From: Bacteroidales bacterium | GTDB lineage: Bacteria; Bacteroidota; Bacteroidia; Bacteroidales; UBA3824 | Assembly: GCA_017530465.1 (NCBI GenBank) | Contig: JAFXMJ010000356.1 | Span: 1-6,644 of the forward strand | Length of the DNA: 6,644 nucleotides | Direction of reading: 5' to 3' | In this document: positions 4,843 through 6,644 of the stretch, one piece after another | Position numbering within the stretch: position 1 is the stretch's first letter | How the letters are laid out: each line of letters begins with the position of its first letter | Notes under the pieces: generated by a model | What the model was told of the DNA's origin: nothing | Database searches by the model: none | Seen by the model: the letters and a program-made list of their open reading frames with translations, nothing else | Made by a program: the position numbers and the translations under genes

Positions 4843-5724
4843 ATGGCTGAAAACGAAATTAAAGCACTCATACGCCTTCTTGACGACCCCGACGAAAATG
4901 TCTATAAGGCCGTCAGGAAAAAGATAATTGCCTACGGAGCCAACATCCTGCCCGACCTCACCAAGGCGTGGCAGGATGCCAAGGCTACCGGCAGAGGCAA
5001 CGCGCTGTTGATGTCGCGTTTCGAGAAGATTGTGCCACTGCTCCAAAACAATCTCCTCGTCGGTCTCATCAACGATTGGAAAGACAATTCCCGCGACCTA
5101 AGGCATATAGCGTGGTTGGTGTCACGGTTTGAGAGTTTCAGCCTCGACAAGCAAAAATTTGACGATTCGCTCGATTCGCTCCGGGATTTGATTCCGGCTT
5201 ACAATACGGGCAATTTCACTCCGTTGGAGCAGATTAGGATTTTCAATACTGCATTTTTCCGGCAGATGGGTTTCAAACCCGTGCCGATTGCCGATTATTA
5301 CAATCCCAGCAATTGCAGCCCAGACCACGTAATCAATTCTAAGATAGGCAATCCCGTGTCGTTGGCGTTGATATATATGATTCTTGCCAAGGAGGTGGGG
5401 CTGCCGGTGTATGGCGTCAACCTGCCCAAAAATTTCATCCTCGCATACTCCGACGACAAGCGGAAGGTCGATTTTTACATCAATCCTATGTCAAACGGTG
5501 CAGTGTTTGAGAGGACGGAGATTGACCGTTTTTTGCAGGAAATCAATTTGAAGCCTGAGCAGCAGTTTTACGCGCCCTGCGACGCCATCACAATTATAAA
5601 AAGGCTTCTGTGTCGGCTTGAATTGTCGTACCGCAACAACAAGGACAATGTGCGTTCCGACATTGCGTTGAAGGCTTACAATGCCCTCGGCGAGCCGCTC
5701 AACAAGGTGATTGACTGGGAGTAG
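4843..5724 (+). CDS. SirB1/transglutaminase-like protein with N-terminal HEAT-like segment
   Basis: This 293-residue protein is probably cytoplasmic: I see no signal peptide or membrane segment. Residues about 8-45 ('LLDDPDENVYKAVRKKIIAYG' region) look like one HEAT-type helical repeat. The middle carries the hallmark of the SirB1 family (transglutaminase-like superfamily, Transglut_core2): 'YYNPSN' (152-157), 'KIGNPVSLALIYMILAKEVG' (167-186), 'LPVYGVNLPKNFILAY' (187-202) and 'DFYINPMSNGAVF' (210-222). Family members usually read '(G/x)HF' after the proline; here it is 'KNF' (N197), so a conserved histidine appears to be replaced. The classical catalytic cysteine is generally lacking in this family, so enzyme activity is doubtful. 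ATG at 4843 is preferred to an in-frame GTG at 4837. It follows the phosphorylase by 11 nt, and no promoter is seen between them. The biological role is unknown. Confidence 0.8.
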   Translation: MAENEIKALIRLLDDPDENVYKAVRKKIIAYGANILPDLTKAWQDAKATGRGNALLMSRFEKIVPLLQNNLLVGLINDWKDNSRDLRHIAWLVSRFESFSLDKQKFDDSLDSLRDLIPAYNTGNFTPLEQIRIFNTAFFRQMGFKPVPIADYYNPSNCSPDHVINSKIGNPVSLALIYMILAKEVGLPVYGVNLPKNFILAYSDDKRKVDFYINPMSNGAVFERTEIDRFLQEINLKPEQQFYAPCDAITIIKRLLCRLELSYRNNKDNVRSDIALKAYNALGEPLNKVIDWE

Positions 5725-5729
5725 GGGAT

Positions 5730-5753
5730 AGTTTAAAGTTTATAGTTTATAGT
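5730..5753. repeat. 7-bp tandem repeat in a convergent gap
   Basis: AGTTTAA, AGTTTAT and AGTTTAT follow one another at 5730-5750, with a partial fourth copy AGT at 5751-5753. It fills most of the 32-bp space between two convergent genes. There is no hairpin followed by a T-run here, so termination for either gene is not explained by a standard intrinsic terminator. It may be a simple slippage-made repeat. Confidence 0.7.
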
Positions 5754-5756
5754 GCG

Positions 5757-6644
5757 TCAGAAACCTTCCGGACGCTTGAAGACGAATATCGATGGCAGGT
5801 TGCTGCCGGGTTTGAGTCCGATTTCCTCGCCGTATTTGGTGACGGGGTCGTCGTTGTTGTCAAAACCGATAAAGATGGCGTCGTCAGTGATGAGCAGTGC
5901 CTCTGCCATACCGAATTTGGCGTAGTAGATGTGCTCCTTGCCGTTGTTGGAATACCGGCGGAAGGAGTATTTGACCTGTTCCTTGGTTTTTACGTCAATG
6001 CGCACCACAAGGCACTCGGCGCGGTCGAGATAATAGAGGTAGCCGTCCACAAATTTCATATCTGAGATGTTGCCGTCGTCGCCTTTCACAATGTCGTCGA
6101 AGTCGGTGTGAAACTCATTGGCGGCTATGTCGTAGGAAAACAGTCGGCGCGGGTCGCGTTCCTTGGCAAAGTAGATGATGTTGTTTTGGCTGTCAACTGC
6201 AAAACCCTCGACGCCTGCGTTGGATGCGCCCCATTTGGTGAGGTCGGCTTCCACCTTGTTGAAATCGACGGGCATTAGTTCAAACTCGCCCTTGTCGTTC
6301 TGTATGTAAATCAGATTGTTGGTCTCCTCGGATATTATGATGCGGTCGTTGTAGGTGTCCACAGCCTCGATGTCGCAGTCCTTGGTCTTGTAATCGGGGC
6401 CCTTGGCGCATAAACTTACAAAAAATTCGCCTGTTGATGTGGTGTCGAAGTAATAGATGTCGGTGGTCCAGGACTTGTCGGCGATGCAGATTTTTTTGCC
6501 TTTGTACATAGCAAATCCGCTGAGGTCGAAGCGTTTGGACGAAACTTCGCAGTCGTTTTTGCCGAGCATATAGAAGCTCTTGGGGTGGAGGAGGTCGAGT
6601 TGCGGCACTGTCGGGTCTTGGTTCACTTGGGCAACTTCGATGAC
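5757..6644 (-). CDS. SdiA-regulated / esterase-like-phytase beta-propeller-like protein (5' partial)
   Basis: The frame is open to the right edge, so the N-terminus is missing; the GTG at 6626 is probably an internal valine. The 295 visible residues show repeated blade-like strands with acidic turns: 'FDLSGFAMYKGKKICIADK' (about 39-57), 'DIEAVDTYNDRIIISEE' (91-107), 'NAGVEGFAVDSQNNIIYFAK' (142-161) followed by 'ERDPRRLFSYD', 'NISDMKFVDGYLYYLDRAE' (192-210) and 'AEALLITDDAIFIGFDNN' (247-264). The sequence of xLSG, D-x-E-A/G, G-x-EG-x-A and late E-A-L motifs is what I expect of SdiA-regulated (PF06977-like) or phytase-esterase-like (PF13449-like) propellers, many of which are exported and bind calcium. 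Whether it has a signal peptide cannot be seen. The substrate is unknown, and a plain hypothetical propeller is the fallback. It converges on the SirB1-like gene with a 32-bp gap. Confidence 0.55.
   Translation of the reverse strand, partial: VIEVAQVNQDPTVPQLDLLHPKSFYMLGKNDCEVSSKRFDLSGFAMYKGKKICIADKSWTTDIYYFDTTSTGEFFVSLCAKGPDYKTKDCDIEAVDTYNDRIIISEETNNLIYIQNDKGEFELMPVDFNKVEADLTKWGASNAGVEGFAVDSQNNIIYFAKERDPRRLFSYDIAANEFHTDFDDIVKGDDGNISDMKFVDGYLYYLDRAECLVVRIDVKTKEQVKYSFRRYSNNGKEHIYYAKFGMAEALLITDDAIFIGFDNNDDPVTKYGEEIGLKPGSNLPSIFVFKRPEGF

Noticed and set aside
6624..6626. GTG at 6626 as the start of the minus-strand propeller gene
   Set aside because: The frame continues open to the window edge (VIEVAQ...), so this is more likely an internal valine of a truncated gene.
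1..6644. CRISPR arrays, insertion sequences, tRNA or rRNA genes, integration sites
   Set aside because: I looked for spaced direct repeats, terminal inverted repeats with transposase motifs and clover-leaf tails, and saw none on either strand.

Overview
The window looks like a stretch of chromosome from a member of the Bacteroidota, most likely the Bacteroidales. Four things point there. The order rpmB - rpmG - small DUF4295-type gene - ftsY is typical of the phylum. Four gaps carry close matches to the Bacteroidota housekeeping promoter (TTTG near -33, 19-20 nt, TAnnTTTG near -7). Start codons are preceded by A-rich sequence with no usable Shine-Dalgarno. The LigA tail also has the 'PGxSK' form I associate with this group. 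No species can be named. I see no mobile element, CRISPR array, tRNA, rRNA or phage gene, and no clear sign of horizontal transfer. Most of the window is core housekeeping sequence.

Layout, left to right: (1) 2-250 (+), the last BRCT domain of NAD-dependent DNA ligase LigA, cut by the window edge. (2) 251-431, an AT-rich gap with phased A-tracts and a promoter. (3) 432-1069 (+), a ribosomal operon of rpmB (bL28), rpmG (bL33) and a 53-residue DUF4295-type protein, closed by a terminator at 1101-1138. (4) 1139-1263, a promoter and an 18-bp palindrome ahead of ftsY (1264-2214, +), the SRP receptor GTPase. (5) 2215-2404, two terminators facing opposite ways between the convergent ftsY and gdhA genes. 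(6) 2405-3760 (-), glutamate dehydrogenase. (7) 3761-3955, a divergent regulatory region with one promoter for each flanking gene and a TACGT dyad/direct repeat between them. (8) 3956-4831 and 4843-5724 (+), a probable uridine phosphorylase followed 11 nt later by a SirB1/transglutaminase-like protein with an N-terminal HEAT-like segment; these are probably co-transcribed. (9) 5725-5756, a 32-bp convergent gap filled largely by a 7-bp tandem repeat. (10) 5757-6644 (-), the C-terminal part of a protein resembling SdiA-regulated or esterase-like-phytase beta-propellers, cut at its N-terminus by the window edge.

Functionally, the left half serves DNA ligation, the large ribosomal subunit and co-translational membrane targeting. 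The right half serves ammonium assimilation and pyrimidine nucleoside salvage, plus two poorly characterised proteins. No gap without a gene exceeds 300 bases. I found no convincing new multi-gene system. The items most worth checking are the small ribosome-linked gene, the two candidate operators, the uridine phosphorylase / SirB1-like pair, and the pair of look-alike terminators.
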